The notes: generated by a model from the sequence alone, not told the origin. A stretch of DNA of 16,047 nt from Parvimonas sp. (GCA_022770425.1 JALEHY010000061.1:1-16047), one strand, 5' to 3'; shown: positions 7,516 to 15,703, counted from the first letter of the stretch. Program-made: numbers and translations.

Positions 7516-8574
7516 ATGATTTATGTAAATATTGAAAAAAAGTTTAAAGGTTTTTATTTAAAAACCGAGTTTGAATTTAAAAACGGAATTTTGGGACTTT
7601 TAGGTGCGTCGGGTAGTGGTAAGAGTCTAACTTTAAAATGTATAGCAGGTATAGAAAAGCCTGATTTTGGAAAGATTGTGTTGAATGGAAAAGTTCTTTT
7701 TGATTCAAGTAAAGATATTGACATTTCCACAAAAAACAGAAATGTAGGATATTTATTTCAAGATTATGCACTTTTTCCGAATATGAACGTTTATGATAAT
7801 ATAAAAGCCGGAATTAGAGATTTACAAATTTTGAAAAATAAAAAAAAATCAGAAGAGTTGATTTTTTCAAAAATGGAAGAGATGAGAATCGACCATTTGA
7901 AATATAAACGTATTTCTGAAATTTCAGGAGGAGAAAAACAACGTGTCGCACTTTCACGTATGCTTATAAATAAACCGAATATAATTTTGCTTGACGAGCC
8001 TTTTTCCGCACTTGACGATTTTTTGAAGTGGAAAATAGAGATTGAAATCAGCGATATTTTGAAAAAGTACGATATACCTGCTGTATTTGTTTCGCATAAC
8101 AGAGAAGAAATGTACCGTTTTTGCGATGAAATTTGCGTTATGAATAAAGGTGTAAGTGAAAAAGTTTTGTCCAAAGAAGTGCTTTTTAAATCTCCCAATA
8201 CACTTTCAGCTTGCTTATTGTCAGGTTGTAAAAATTATTCTAAATTTGTAAAAATTTCACAAAATAAGATATTTGCACAGGATTGGGGTATAGAACTTGA
8301 AGCGGAACAAAAATTTTATGAAAATTATAATGTCGTTGCTATAAGGTCGCATTATATTGATTTTGTGGATAATAAGATAAAAAATTCTTTTGAAGTGGAA
8401 ATTTACAAAGAAGTAGAAGATCTTTTTTCTTATATCATAATGGTAAAGTTTAAAAACGATAAGAGTTCATTAATCAGAATTGACATAGATAAAAGTAAAT
8501 GGGAAGCGTTAAGAGGTAATGATAAATTTTATATTTTATTAAATGTCGAAAAATTGATTTTTGTGAATGAATAG
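7516..8574 (+). CDS. modC: Molybdate ABC transporter ATP-binding protein ModC
   Basis: This ATPase of 352 residues powers the ModB channel. All ABC motifs are intact: Walker A GASGSGKS (30-37), Q-loop FQDYALFP (Q82), signature ISGGEKQR (136-143), Walker B IILLDEP (157-162, D160/E161) and H-loop H194. The length and a separate tail from about 250 (VVAIRSHYIDF, EVEIYKEVEDLFSY) suggest a C-terminal MOP/TOBE-like molybdate-sensing domain as in other ModC proteins. That tail is poorly conserved to my eye. The gene begins nine bases after modB. Confidence 0.9.
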   Translation: MIYVNIEKKFKGFYLKTEFEFKNGILGLLGASGSGKSLTLKCIAGIEKPDFGKIVLNGKVLFDSSKDIDISTKNRNVGYLFQDYALFPNMNVYDNIKAGIRDLQILKNKKKSEELIFSKMEEMRIDHLKYKRISEISGGEKQRVALSRMLINKPNIILLDEPFSALDDFLKWKIEIEISDILKKYDIPAVFVSHNREEMYRFCDEICVMNKGVSEKVLSKEVLFKSPNTLSACLLSGCKNYSKFVKISQNKIFAQDWGIELEAEQKFYENYNVVAIRSHYIDFVDNKIKNSFEVEIYKEVEDLFSYIIMVKFKNDKSSLIRIDIDKSKWEALRGNDKFYILLNVEKLIFVNE

Positions 8575-8600
8575 TTTTTAGACTTTTGATTGGAGTATTT

Positions 8601-9542
8601 ATGAAAGACAGATTTAATAGAAATATAGATTATTTGAGAATATCGGTTACAGATTTGTGCAATTTAAGATGTAAATACTGTATGCCGAAAAGCGGTGTTG
8701 AAAAATTGTGTCATAATGATATTTTATCTGTGGAGGAGATATTTGACATCGTGAAAGTCGCATCAGAAAACGGAATAAAAAAAATACGATTAACCGGAGG
8801 AGAACCTTTAGTTAGAAGGGGATTTCTCGAGCTTTGCAGGAAAATCGGGAACCTTGAAAAAATCAAAGAAATTTGTATAACAACAAACGGGACTTTTTTT
8901 TCAGACTTTGCAAAAGATTTGTTAAGTTGCAAAGTAAAAAGAATAAATTTCAGTCTTGATACATTGAATAGCGAAAAATATCGAGAAATAACAAGAGGAG
9001 GAAGTCTTGAAAAAGTTTTAGACAGTATATCTACTGCGATAAAATTGGGATTTAGAGTTAAAATAAATTGTGTGTTAATAGGCGGATTTAATGATGATGA
9101 AATTTTGGATTTTGTAAAACTTACAGAACATAACGATATACAAGTGCGATTTATTGAACTTATGCAAATCGGAGAAACAAGTAACTGGAGTAAAGAAAAA
9201 TTTATTTCTAATGACGTTGTATTAAATCGCATTTCCGATTATGCAAGTATAGGAGTTGACGGAGTTGCAAGAACTTATCGTGTTAAAGGATTTAAGGGCA
9301 CGTTTGGACTTATAAGTCCTATTTCTAAGTGTTTTTGTCAAGATTGTAACAGAATCAGAATTACAAGCGACGGGAAATTAAAGCCTTGTTTACATTCAAA
9401 AGATGAAATTGACTTAAAAGGATTAAAGGGTGAAGAACTTTATAAAATTTTTAAATTTGGGATATATGAAAAGCCTAAAAGTCATCATCTTGATAAATCA
9501 AAAAGTGAAAGTTTAAGAAATATGAACAAAATAGGAGGATAA
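8601..9542 (+). CDS. moaA: GTP 3',8-cyclase MoaA (radical SAM)
   Basis: MoaA converts GTP to 3',8-cyclo-GTP in the first step of molybdenum-cofactor synthesis. The N-terminal radical-SAM cluster motif is C20xxxC24xxC27 (CNLRCKYC), followed by the SAM-binding LTGGEPL. The second, GTP-binding cluster is FC246xxC249NRxR...C263 in the canonical ISPIS context. The protein ends NMNKIGG, the conserved C-terminal Gly-Gly tail needed for catalysis. I start at ATG 8601 (313 residues, GGAG five bases away) rather than the in-frame TTG at 8586, which lies upstream of that ribosome site. C244 next to the second cluster is an extra Cys. Only one base separates moaA from moaC. Confidence 0.96.
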   Translation: MKDRFNRNIDYLRISVTDLCNLRCKYCMPKSGVEKLCHNDILSVEEIFDIVKVASENGIKKIRLTGGEPLVRRGFLELCRKIGNLEKIKEICITTNGTFFSDFAKDLLSCKVKRINFSLDTLNSEKYREITRGGSLEKVLDSISTAIKLGFRVKINCVLIGGFNDDEILDFVKLTEHNDIQVRFIELMQIGETSNWSKEKFISNDVVLNRISDYASIGVDGVARTYRVKGFKGTFGLISPISKCFCQDCNRIRITSDGKLKPCLHSKDEIDLKGLKGEELYKIFKFGIYEKPKSHHLDKSKSESLRNMNKIGG

Positions 9543-9543
9543 T

Positions 9544-10032
9544 ATGAATAAAAAATTAACTCATTTAAATGAACAAGGCAGAGCGAGAATGGTTGACGTC
9601 AGTGAAAAAAATAAAACAAAAAGAATTGCAAAAGCTACCGCAACTGTTAAACTTAATGAAGAAACTTTTAATTCGGTTGTAAATTTAGGAATTAAAAAAG
9701 GAGATGTTTTGGCAGTTTCACAAGTTGCGGGTATTATGGGAGCAAAAAACACCTCTGACATAATTCCTATGTGTCATCCTATAATGTTAAGCGGAGTTGA
9801 TATAGAATTTATTTTGAAAAAAGAACTTTTTGAAATACAAATAATCGCTACAACAAAATGTGTCGGAGAAACAGGCGTTGAAATGGAGGCACTTTCTGCT
9901 GTAAGTATTGCAAGTTTAACTATTTATGATATGTGTAAAGCACTACAAAGAGATATTGAAATTACCGATATAAAATTACTTGAGAAGTCAGGCGGTAAAA
10001 GTGGGAATTTTAAAAGAAATGAGGGAATGTAG
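9544..10032 (+). CDS. moaC: Cyclic pyranopterin monophosphate synthase MoaC
   Basis: MoaC turns 3',8-cyclo-GTP from MoaA into cyclic pyranopterin monophosphate. Its 162 residues match the family length. The motifs are complete: MVDVS (16-20), K52 in KKGDV, MCHPIML with H78, GVEMEAL with E113 and E115, and the TIYDMCKA helix with D129 and K132 (counterparts of E. coli catalytic residues). The protein ends with KSGGKSG. The ribosome site AGGAGG (9533-9538) lies inside the last codons of moaA. Its stop codon abuts the next ATG. Confidence 0.97.
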   Translation: MNKKLTHLNEQGRARMVDVSEKNKTKRIAKATATVKLNEETFNSVVNLGIKKGDVLAVSQVAGIMGAKNTSDIIPMCHPIMLSGVDIEFILKKELFEIQIIATTKCVGETGVEMEALSAVSIASLTIYDMCKALQRDIEITDIKLLEKSGGKSGNFKRNEGM

Positions 10033-10461
10033 ATGAAAGTTGTAGCTGTAAGCATAAGTGAAAAAAAGGGGACAAAAAAACGTCCTGTCGAGTACATAAA
10101 ATTAATAGAAGATTACGGAATAGATGGAGATGCTCATGCCGGAAAATGGCACAGACAAGTAAGTCTTTTGGCACAAGAAAGTATGGAAAGGATGAAAGAA
10201 AAGCTGCCTACATTATCTGCGGGGGATTTTGCGGAAAATATTTTGACGGAAGGATTGACGCTTTATACATTGCCGATAGGAACAGTGTTAAAAATCGGAG
10301 AGTGTTTATTGGAAGTTACACAGATCGGAAAAGAGTGTCATTTAGGATGTGAAATAAGACATATAGTGGGAGATTGTGTTATGCCAAGAGAAGGCATTTT
10401 TACAAAAGTTCTAAAAGGCGGAAAAATAAAAAGTGAAGATAAAATAGAAATTTTAAAATAA
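10033..10461 (+). CDS. Stand-alone MOSC-domain protein of the molybdenum operon
   Basis: This protein of 142 residues is essentially one MOSC (MOCO sulfurase C-terminal) domain. Features are an early GDAHAGKWHRQVSLL segment (about 33-47), GDFAENILTEGL (64-75), LPIGTVLKIGECLLEVTQIGKEC (about 80-102), and a Cys-rich tail with C102, C106 and C115 before PREGIFTKVLKGG. MOSC domains are linked to sulfur or Moco handling, and small ones often sit beside moaA/moaC in clostridia. The exact reaction is not known. It starts at the base after the moaC stop, with GAGGG seven bases before the ATG, so translation is probably coupled. It is the last gene before the operon terminator. Confidence 0.9.
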   Translation: MKVVAVSISEKKGTKKRPVEYIKLIEDYGIDGDAHAGKWHRQVSLLAQESMERMKEKLPTLSAGDFAENILTEGLTLYTLPIGTVLKIGECLLEVTQIGKECHLGCEIRHIVGDCVMPREGIFTKVLKGGKIKSEDKIEILK

Positions 10462-10480
10462 TTTTTAAAAAATTTTAAGT

Positions 10481-10509
10481 AAGAGCGTATTTTTTGGTAT
10501 GCTCTTTTT
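10481..10509 (+). terminator. Terminator of the mod-moa operon
   Basis: AGAGCGTA (10482-10489) pairs with TATGCTCT (10498-10505) with one G-U pair, around an eight-base loop, followed by T residues. It is 20 bases after the MOSC gene stop. Confidence 0.8.
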
Positions 10510-10570
10510 GATTATTTTTTTATGGTATGATAAAATTTATATAATATTATTTTTAAAAATTTTAAGGAGA
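10508..10570 (+). promoter_or_regulatory. Candidate promoter and RBS of the ABC-F gene
   Basis: -35 TTGATT (10508-10513) and -10 TAAAAT (10531-10536) are 17 bases apart. A second -10-like TATAAT is at 10540-10545. The -35 overlaps the tail of the preceding terminator. The ribosome site AAGGAGA (10564-10570) is four bases before the ATG. Confidence 0.5.
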
Positions 10571-10574
10571 ATTT

Positions 10575-12122
10575 ATGAGTATTTTAACGGTTAAAAATTT
10601 AAGTCACAGTTATGGGGGCAGACAAATTTTAAAAGATGTTAATTTCAGATTGTTAAAGGGAGAACATGTTGGACTTGTGGGGCCGAACGGAGAAGGAAAG
10701 AGTTCGTTTTTAAATTTGATTACAGGAAAACTTGAGGCTGAGGAAGGAATTGTTGAGTGGGCTAAACGTACAAGGATTGGATATTTGGATCAACATTCCG
10801 TTTTAGAACCCGATATGACAGTTAGAGATGTTTTAAAGTCTGCTTTTTCATATCTTTTTAATATAGAAAAAGAATTAAATGATATGTATATGAAAATGGG
10901 GGAAGTTTCTGGTAGAGAACTTGATGATTTAATGAAAGAAGCAGCAGAACTTCAAGAAATTTTGGAAACGAATGACTTTTATATGATTGACGCAAAGGTT
11001 GATGAAGTTGCACATAATATGGGACTTAAAGAAATTTTGGATAAAAGAGCTTTTGATTTGTCGGGAGGACAGCGTTCAAAAATTTTACTTGCAAAGCTGT
11101 TGTTAGAAAAACCCGACATTTTACTGCTTGATGAGCCGACAAATTACTTAGATGAAGAACATATTGTTTGGCTTACAAGATATTTACAAAATTATGAGAA
11201 TGCTTTTGTTTTAATTTCTCATGATATTTCTTTTTTAAATTCTGTAATAAACCTTATTTATCATGTTGAAAATTGTGAAGTAAACAGGTATGTGGGAGAT
11301 TATGATGAGTTTTTACGCTTAAAAGAATTAAAAATGAGACAGATAGAGGCAGCTTATAAAAAGCAACAACAAGAAATTCAAGAACTTGAAGACTTTGTTC
11401 AAAGAAATAAAGCCAGAGTTGCCACAAGAAATATGGCGATGTCAAGACAGAAAAAACTTGATAAAATGGAAAAAATAGAACTTGTTCGTGAAAAACCAAA
11501 ACCTGAATTTTTCTTTGAAACAGCCCCTTCTACCAGCAGGCTCATTTTTGAAACGGAAAATTTAGTTATAGGTTATGATAAACCGATCAGTAAAGAACTG
11601 AATTTGAGAATGGAAAGAGGCGACAGAATCGCTATTGTGGGGGCGAACGGTCTTGGTAAAACCACACTTATAAACACTATTTTAGGAAATATTAAAGCAA
11701 TTTCGGGTTCGGTACATTTTGGACAAAATTTATCAATAGGTTATTTTAAACAAGAGGAAAATTATGATAACAACAAAACTCCTATTGACGAAATGTGGGA
11801 AAAATTTCCAAGTTGGGAACAATTTAAAATAAGAGCTGCACTTGCAAAATGTTCTTTGACGACAGTTCACATCGAATCACAAATGAAAGTTTTAAGCGGT
11901 GGAGAACAGGCAAAGGTAAGACTTTGTAAAATATTAAATGAAAAGACAAATATTTTAATGCTTGATGAACCGACAAACCATTTGGATCCGGAGTCAAAAG
12001 AAGAATTAAAACGAGCTTTAAAAGAATATAAGGGAGGAATATTTTTAATTTCTCACGAAAAAGATTTTTATACGGATATAGCAACAGAAATTTGGAAAAT
12101 GGAAGATTTTTCTTTATTATAA
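10575..12122 (+). CDS. ABC-F family ATPase (ribosome-associated type, two ABC domains)
   Basis: This 515-residue soluble protein has two ABC domains and no membrane segment, the mark of the ABC-F family, which acts on the ribosome in translation (including EttA-like factors and some ribosome-protection proteins). Domain 1 has Walker A GPNGEGKSS (36-44, Ser where Thr is usual), signature LSGGQ (162-166) and LLLDEPTNYLD (183-193). Domain 2 has GANGLGKTT (356-364), LSGGEQ (440-445) and LMLDEPTNHLD (461-471). A charged, Lys/Glu/Gln-rich linker at about 245-310 is the interdomain (P-site tRNA-facing) segment. It is most like the housekeeping B. subtilis YfmM-type group in length. Motifs alone do not show antibiotic resistance, and no symbol is assigned. 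It is monocistronic. Confidence 0.92.
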   Translation: MSILTVKNLSHSYGGRQILKDVNFRLLKGEHVGLVGPNGEGKSSFLNLITGKLEAEEGIVEWAKRTRIGYLDQHSVLEPDMTVRDVLKSAFSYLFNIEKELNDMYMKMGEVSGRELDDLMKEAAELQEILETNDFYMIDAKVDEVAHNMGLKEILDKRAFDLSGGQRSKILLAKLLLEKPDILLLDEPTNYLDEEHIVWLTRYLQNYENAFVLISHDISFLNSVINLIYHVENCEVNRYVGDYDEFLRLKELKMRQIEAAYKKQQQEIQELEDFVQRNKARVATRNMAMSRQKKLDKMEKIELVREKPKPEFFFETAPSTSRLIFETENLVIGYDKPISKELNLRMERGDRIAIVGANGLGKTTLINTILGNIKAISGSVHFGQNLSIGYFKQEENYDNNKTPIDEMWEKFPSWEQFKIRAALAKCSLTTVHIESQMKVLSGGEQAKVRLCKILNEKTNILMLDEPTNHLDPESKEELKRALKEYKGGIFLISHEKDFYTDIATEIWKMEDFSLL

Positions 12123-12148
12123 GATTGAAAATTAAAGTAAAAACAGAA

Positions 12149-12186
12149 AAGAGAGTAGGCATTTTTAAGCACACACTCTCTTTTTT
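12149..12186 (+). terminator. Terminator of the ABC-F gene
   Basis: AAGAGAGT (12149-12156) pairs with ACTCTCTT (12175-12182), with a possible inner GC/GC pairing, followed by a T run to 12186. It starts 26 bases after the stop codon. Confidence 0.85.
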
Positions 12187-12555
12187 AGTATTTCAGCCAA
12201 ATTTATGTTCAAATAATTAACAAATAATATGTAACTATTTGATATTTGTATTATATCATAAACGCTTTATGTTTTCAATCGTTTTCTTTAGAAAATATTT
12301 TTTTAACAAAATAATTTATATACTTTAATCTCTTTGAAAGATTATTTGTGCAAATATTTTCACGTAGTATCTTAAATATTTAAATGTTTGATTTTATTCC
12401 GTTTAAAAACGAATAAAGTTTAAAACTTTTATAATTTGTGGAAAGAATTTGAAAATTTTGATATAATCTTATATACAACTGATATTCGGTTAGTATATTG
12501 AAATTTTTTATGCAATTTATAAAAACAAAATTTGATTTTATTTTAGGAGGTTAAT
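12187..12555 (+). promoter_or_regulatory. 369-base intergenic region with the GDPD gene promoter
   Basis: No gene is visible in this AT-rich stretch on either strand. TGATATAAT at 12459-12467 is an extended -10 for the following gene; no convincing -35 accompanies it. Just upstream is a perfect inverted repeat AAAGTTT-A-AAACTTT (12415-12429), a possible operator. The ribosome site AGGAGG (12545-12550) is five bases before the TTG start. Nothing else could be assigned in 12187-12414. Confidence 0.5.
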
Positions 12556-14370
12556 TTGTTTTTTCAAAGATTATCAAATTCATGCAGAGTTATATTTCTG
12601 TATATGAAGTACCAATTAATTACAAAACTTTTGTTATCTTTATTGATTTTTCCGATTTATTCTTTTGTTTTAAGATTTTTAATAAAATCGACGGGAAGAG
12701 TTAATATTTCAAGTGGAGATTTTTTACCTTTTTTGTTTAGTTTTCAAGGGGTAGGAATGCTTATAGTAACCTTGTTTTTAATCAGTTTTTTGATTGCGAT
12801 AGATATAAATGTTTTTATTATTTTAAGTTCTTTAATTTATGAAAATAAAGTTGTTTTCAAAATAAAAGATACAATTAATATAGCAATTAAATCATTGAAG
12901 TCGTTTTTTAGCATTTCAGGATTGCTGATGATATTTTATGTTACACTTATAATTCCTATTTTAGGAGTCGGAATTACAATATCACCGATGAAAAATTTTC
13001 AGATTCCCAATTTTATAACATCAGTTATATATTCAAACCCATTGTATCTCGGCATATATATTTTTATACTTTTGGTGTTCGGAATTTTGGGAATAGTTTT
13101 TGCTTTTTCCTTCCATTATATAATAATTTCAAAATGTAACGGGAAAGAAGCTTTTAAAAATTCATTTTTACTTGTGAAAAGATATTTTAAAAGTTTTTTA
13201 AAAGACTTTTTGTTATGGATTATAGTCAGAACAATTTTATTTTTTGTAATTTTTGGGGTAATTTTTGCGATTATTTTATTTTTCGTATATATAAACCAAA
13301 TGGATGTGTTTTTAAGAAGGTCAATTTTGTTTTTTGTATTTATAACGGGTTTTGAAATATTTGAACTGGTTACATTTTTAGCTATTCCGGTGCTTATACA
13401 CAGACTGACGGAACTGTTTTATTTGTATAATAAAAAAGATGGGATTGATGTTAGTGTAGGTTATGGAATGGATATAAAAAATTTAAATGAGAGTAAAAAA
13501 TTTAGAAGACGAACAGTTATTCTCACTACTGTTGTTTTTGTATGTGTAATGTCGTTTAATATTATGTTATCCGGTTTGATGACTTACAGTTTTGACTATA
13601 TTTTTGATAAAGGTAAAAAAATTGATCTTGTTGCACATAGGGCAGGAGGCGATTTAGGAGCGGAAAACACGATAGAAGGTCTTAAGAATGCAATAAAAGA
13701 AAATGCAAAATACAGTGAAATTGATGTACAACGTACAAAAGACGGCAAGTATATAATAAACCACGATAAAACTTTTAAAAGACTTTGTGGAGTTTCTAAG
13801 GCCTCGACCGATATGAATTTGGAAGAGATAAAAAATTTAAAAGTAAAAAATGAGTTTGACAACGAGAAAGAACCTCAACCTGTTGCAACCTTAGAGGAAA
13901 TGCTCGAAATTGCAAAAGGAAAAATCGGACTTTTTATTGAGTTAAAGGGTTCTACTGCCGATACTAAAATGGTAGATGATGTCGTTAAAATGGTCAAGGA
14001 AAGGAATATGGAAAAAGAAGTTGTTTTACTTTCTTTAGACTATTCTTTGATAAAATACATTGAGGAAAAATATCAGGAGATGGACAGTGGGTTTTTATAT
14101 TTCTTTTCCATAGGTCAAACCGATGAAATGGTCGGAGATTATTTGATTATGGAAGAATTAGAGGCAACTGAAAACAATATTGAACTTATAAAAGAAAAGG
14201 GGAAAAAAGCAATAGTATGGACAGTTAATACCGATGCATCAATCCAGAGATTTATAAATTCAGATGTGGACGGGATAATAACGGACCATATAAAAAATGT
14301 TAAAGAAGCATTGGATGAAAGAGAAAACAGAACAGATTTGGAAGTTATTTTTCAACAATTTTTTAATTAA
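12556..14370 (+). CDS. Membrane-anchored glycerophosphodiester phosphodiesterase
   Basis: This 604-residue protein joins an N-terminal membrane domain (resembling the GPDPase membrane domain, PF10110 type) to a C-terminal GDPD catalytic domain that hydrolyses glycerophosphodiesters to glycerol-3-phosphate and an alcohol. About seven or eight hydrophobic segments lie between residues 19 and 345. The catalytic half starts at about 354 with VAHRAGGDLGAENT (H361, E370 region), then EIDVQRTKDG (E388, D390) and INHDKTFKRLCG (H403). These are the metal and acid/base residues of the family. IFIELKG-type and DGIITDH strands follow at about 465 and 575. The last ~20 residues extend beyond the barrel. 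TTG at 12556 is chosen because AGGAGG lies five bases upstream. The substrate could be lipid-derived diesters or teichoic-acid-like polymers. It is probably co-transcribed with pip, 11 bases downstream. Confidence 0.9.
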   Translation: MFFQRLSNSCRVIFLYMKYQLITKLLLSLLIFPIYSFVLRFLIKSTGRVNISSGDFLPFLFSFQGVGMLIVTLFLISFLIAIDINVFIILSSLIYENKVVFKIKDTINIAIKSLKSFFSISGLLMIFYVTLIIPILGVGITISPMKNFQIPNFITSVIYSNPLYLGIYIFILLVFGILGIVFAFSFHYIIISKCNGKEAFKNSFLLVKRYFKSFLKDFLLWIIVRTILFFVIFGVIFAIILFFVYINQMDVFLRRSILFFVFITGFEIFELVTFLAIPVLIHRLTELFYLYNKKDGIDVSVGYGMDIKNLNESKKFRRRTVILTTVVFVCVMSFNIMLSGLMTYSFDYIFDKGKKIDLVAHRAGGDLGAENTIEGLKNAIKENAKYSEIDVQRTKDGKYIINHDKTFKRLCGVSKASTDMNLEEIKNLKVKNEFDNEKEPQPVATLEEMLEIAKGKIGLFIELKGSTADTKMVDDVVKMVKERNMEKEVVLLSLDYSLIKYIEEKYQEMDSGFLYFFSIGQTDEMVGDYLIMEELEATENNIELIKEKGKKAIVWTVNTDASIQRFINSDVDGIITDHIKNVKEALDERENRTDLEVIFQQFFN

Positions 14371-14381
14371 TAGGAGGTAGT

Positions 14382-15323
14382 ATGGAATACAAAACAATTT
14401 TCAAGGAGATTTCTCCGTATAACAGTGAGCTTTTAAAAGTAGATGATATTCATGAAGTTTATTTTGAAGAATCAGGAAATCCAAACGGTGCACCTGTAGT
14501 TTTTGTTCATGGAGGACCCGGTTGCGGTTGTGGAGATTTATCACGAAGATTTTTGGATCCGAACTTTTACAGAATAATTTGTATTGATCAAAGAGGTTGT
14601 GGAAGAAGTAAACCGTTTTTAGAATTAAAAGATAATACAACGGATAACTTGGCAAAGGATATGGAAAAGATAAGAGAGTATTTAAATATTGAAAAATGGC
14701 TTGTGCATGGAGGTTCTTGGGGAACAACTTTATCTTTGTATTATGCTGAAAACTATCCTCAAAGAGTTGTTGGACTTATTTTACGTGGTATTTTTCTTGG
14801 ACGTGATGAGGATATTAAATGGTTGTATCAAGGTGGAGCCGGAATGTTCTTTCCTGAAACGTTTGAAACTTTTACGAAAAACTTTGATGAGGAAGAAAGT
14901 AAAGATTATGTTAAAAGTTACTATAAATACTTAATGTCAAATGATTATGAAATTAAGAAAAAATTCGGAAAATCCTTTAGCGTATTTGAAAACTCAGTAG
15001 TTGCATTAAACCCTCGTCAAATTTCGGATAAAATTACTGATGAAGATATTTCTATGGCTATGATGGAGTGCCATTATTTTGTAAATAATTGTTTTTTTGA
15101 AGAAAATTATATACTCAAGAATGCATATAAGATAAAAGATATTCCCACAATTATAATTCACGGAAGATATGATGTGGATTGTAGACCTGTTGGAGCATAT
15201 CTTTTACACAAAAAATTAAATAACTCAAAACTTATATTTCCAATTGCGGGACACACTTCGTTTGATCCGCCGATTACACATGAATTGATTCTTGCACAGG
15301 AAGAATTTAAAAAACTTTTTTAA
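14382..15323 (+). CDS. pip: Prolyl aminopeptidase (proline iminopeptidase)
   Basis: This cytoplasmic alpha/beta hydrolase of peptidase family S33 removes N-terminal proline from peptides (EC 3.4.11.5). Its 313 residues match the family. The oxyanion loop is HGGPGCGCG (43-51), followed by DQRGCGRS. The nucleophile is S112 in HGGSWGTTLSLYYAE, the catalytic Asp is D264 in HGRYDVDCRP, and the His is H291 in AGHTSFDP. The RGIFLGR motif and downstream region are typical of prolyl aminopeptidases rather than general hydrolases. Cysteines at 48 and 50 in the oxyanion loop may explain thiol sensitivity known for some members. AGGAGG (14372-14377) lies directly after the GDPD gene stop, so the two genes form one unit, consistent with amino-acid scavenging from peptides. 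Confidence 0.93.
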   Translation: MEYKTIFKEISPYNSELLKVDDIHEVYFEESGNPNGAPVVFVHGGPGCGCGDLSRRFLDPNFYRIICIDQRGCGRSKPFLELKDNTTDNLAKDMEKIREYLNIEKWLVHGGSWGTTLSLYYAENYPQRVVGLILRGIFLGRDEDIKWLYQGGAGMFFPETFETFTKNFDEEESKDYVKSYYKYLMSNDYEIKKKFGKSFSVFENSVVALNPRQISDKITDEDISMAMMECHYFVNNCFFEENYILKNAYKIKDIPTIIIHGRYDVDCRPVGAYLLHKKLNNSKLIFPIAGHTSFDPPITHELILAQEEFKKLF

Positions 15324-15412
15324 CTGTTATTTTTCAAAAAATTTAAAAAATTAAAACCAAAAACTAATATATTATAGTAATTTAAATTATAAAAATTGCA
15401 GTATTATAGTAT

Positions 15413-15458
15413 AAAAAACACCGAAAATCAAATTAAATATGACTAATCGGTGTTTTTT
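15413..15458 (+). terminator. Strong bidirectional terminator after pip
   Basis: A perfect 12-base-pair stem, AAAAAACACCGA (15413-15424) with TCGGTGTTTTTT (15447-15458), carries A's on one side and T's on the other. It can therefore end transcription in both directions. It lies 90 bases after pip and insulates the following surface-protein gene. Confidence 0.85.
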
Positions 15459-15591
15459 GATTTTAAAATTAAAAAAACCAGTATAAATATTCAAAAAAAT
15501 GCCTTAATGAAATATGTTAAATTTTCATAAAAACAGTTTTTTTGAAAGTATAAAAAATTTACTTAAAAATGATAAAATTTCAGAAAAAACA

Positions 15592-15620
15592 TTGAAAAAT
15601 TTATGTTAATATAGTATAAT
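15592..15620 (+). promoter_or_regulatory. Near-consensus promoter of the second surface-protein gene
   Basis: -35 TTGAAA (15592-15597), a 17-base spacer and a perfect -10 TATAAT (15615-15620). This is the best sigma-A-type promoter in the window and predicts transcription from about 15626-15628. Confidence 0.75.
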
Positions 15621-15625
15621 AATGA

Positions 15626-15649
15626 CTGATATATATATATATATATCGG
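15626..15649 (+). repeat. (AT)9 dinucleotide tract forming a hairpin at the predicted mRNA 5' end
   Basis: CTG, nine AT units (15629-15646) and CGG form a self-complementary element: C-G, U-G and G-C pairs flank the alternating AU stem. It begins at the predicted +1 of the surface-protein transcript. Confidence 0.85.
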
Positions 15650-15703
15650 CTGAAAAAAACAAAAAAATGAATATTTATTAAATCAAGGAGAAAGATTAAA
15701 AAA

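Larger units (their letters stand above)
15324..15703. other. 380-base intergenic region between pip and the second surface-protein gene
   Basis: It contains the bidirectional terminator at 15413-15458, the promoter at 15592-15620, the (TA)9 hairpin at 15626-15649 and the ribosome site at 15685-15690. The stretches 15324-15412 and 15459-15591 are A/T-rich with no gene or RNA that I can recognise. Confidence 0.7.

Noticed and set aside
8586..8588. TTG as start of moaA
   Set aside because: It lies upstream of the GGAG ribosome site, and MoaA proteins normally begin close to the RNIDYLRISVTDLCN motif as given by ATG 8601.
10146..10352. 68-codon plus-strand frame inside the MOSC gene
   Set aside because: It overlaps the clear MOSC frame in another phase, with no start signals or recognisable product.
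10575..12122. Antibiotic-resistance ABC-F (Vga/Lsa/Msr-like)
   Set aside because: Domain motifs alone do not indicate resistance, and the length and linker look like a housekeeping ABC-F. A linker alignment would be needed.
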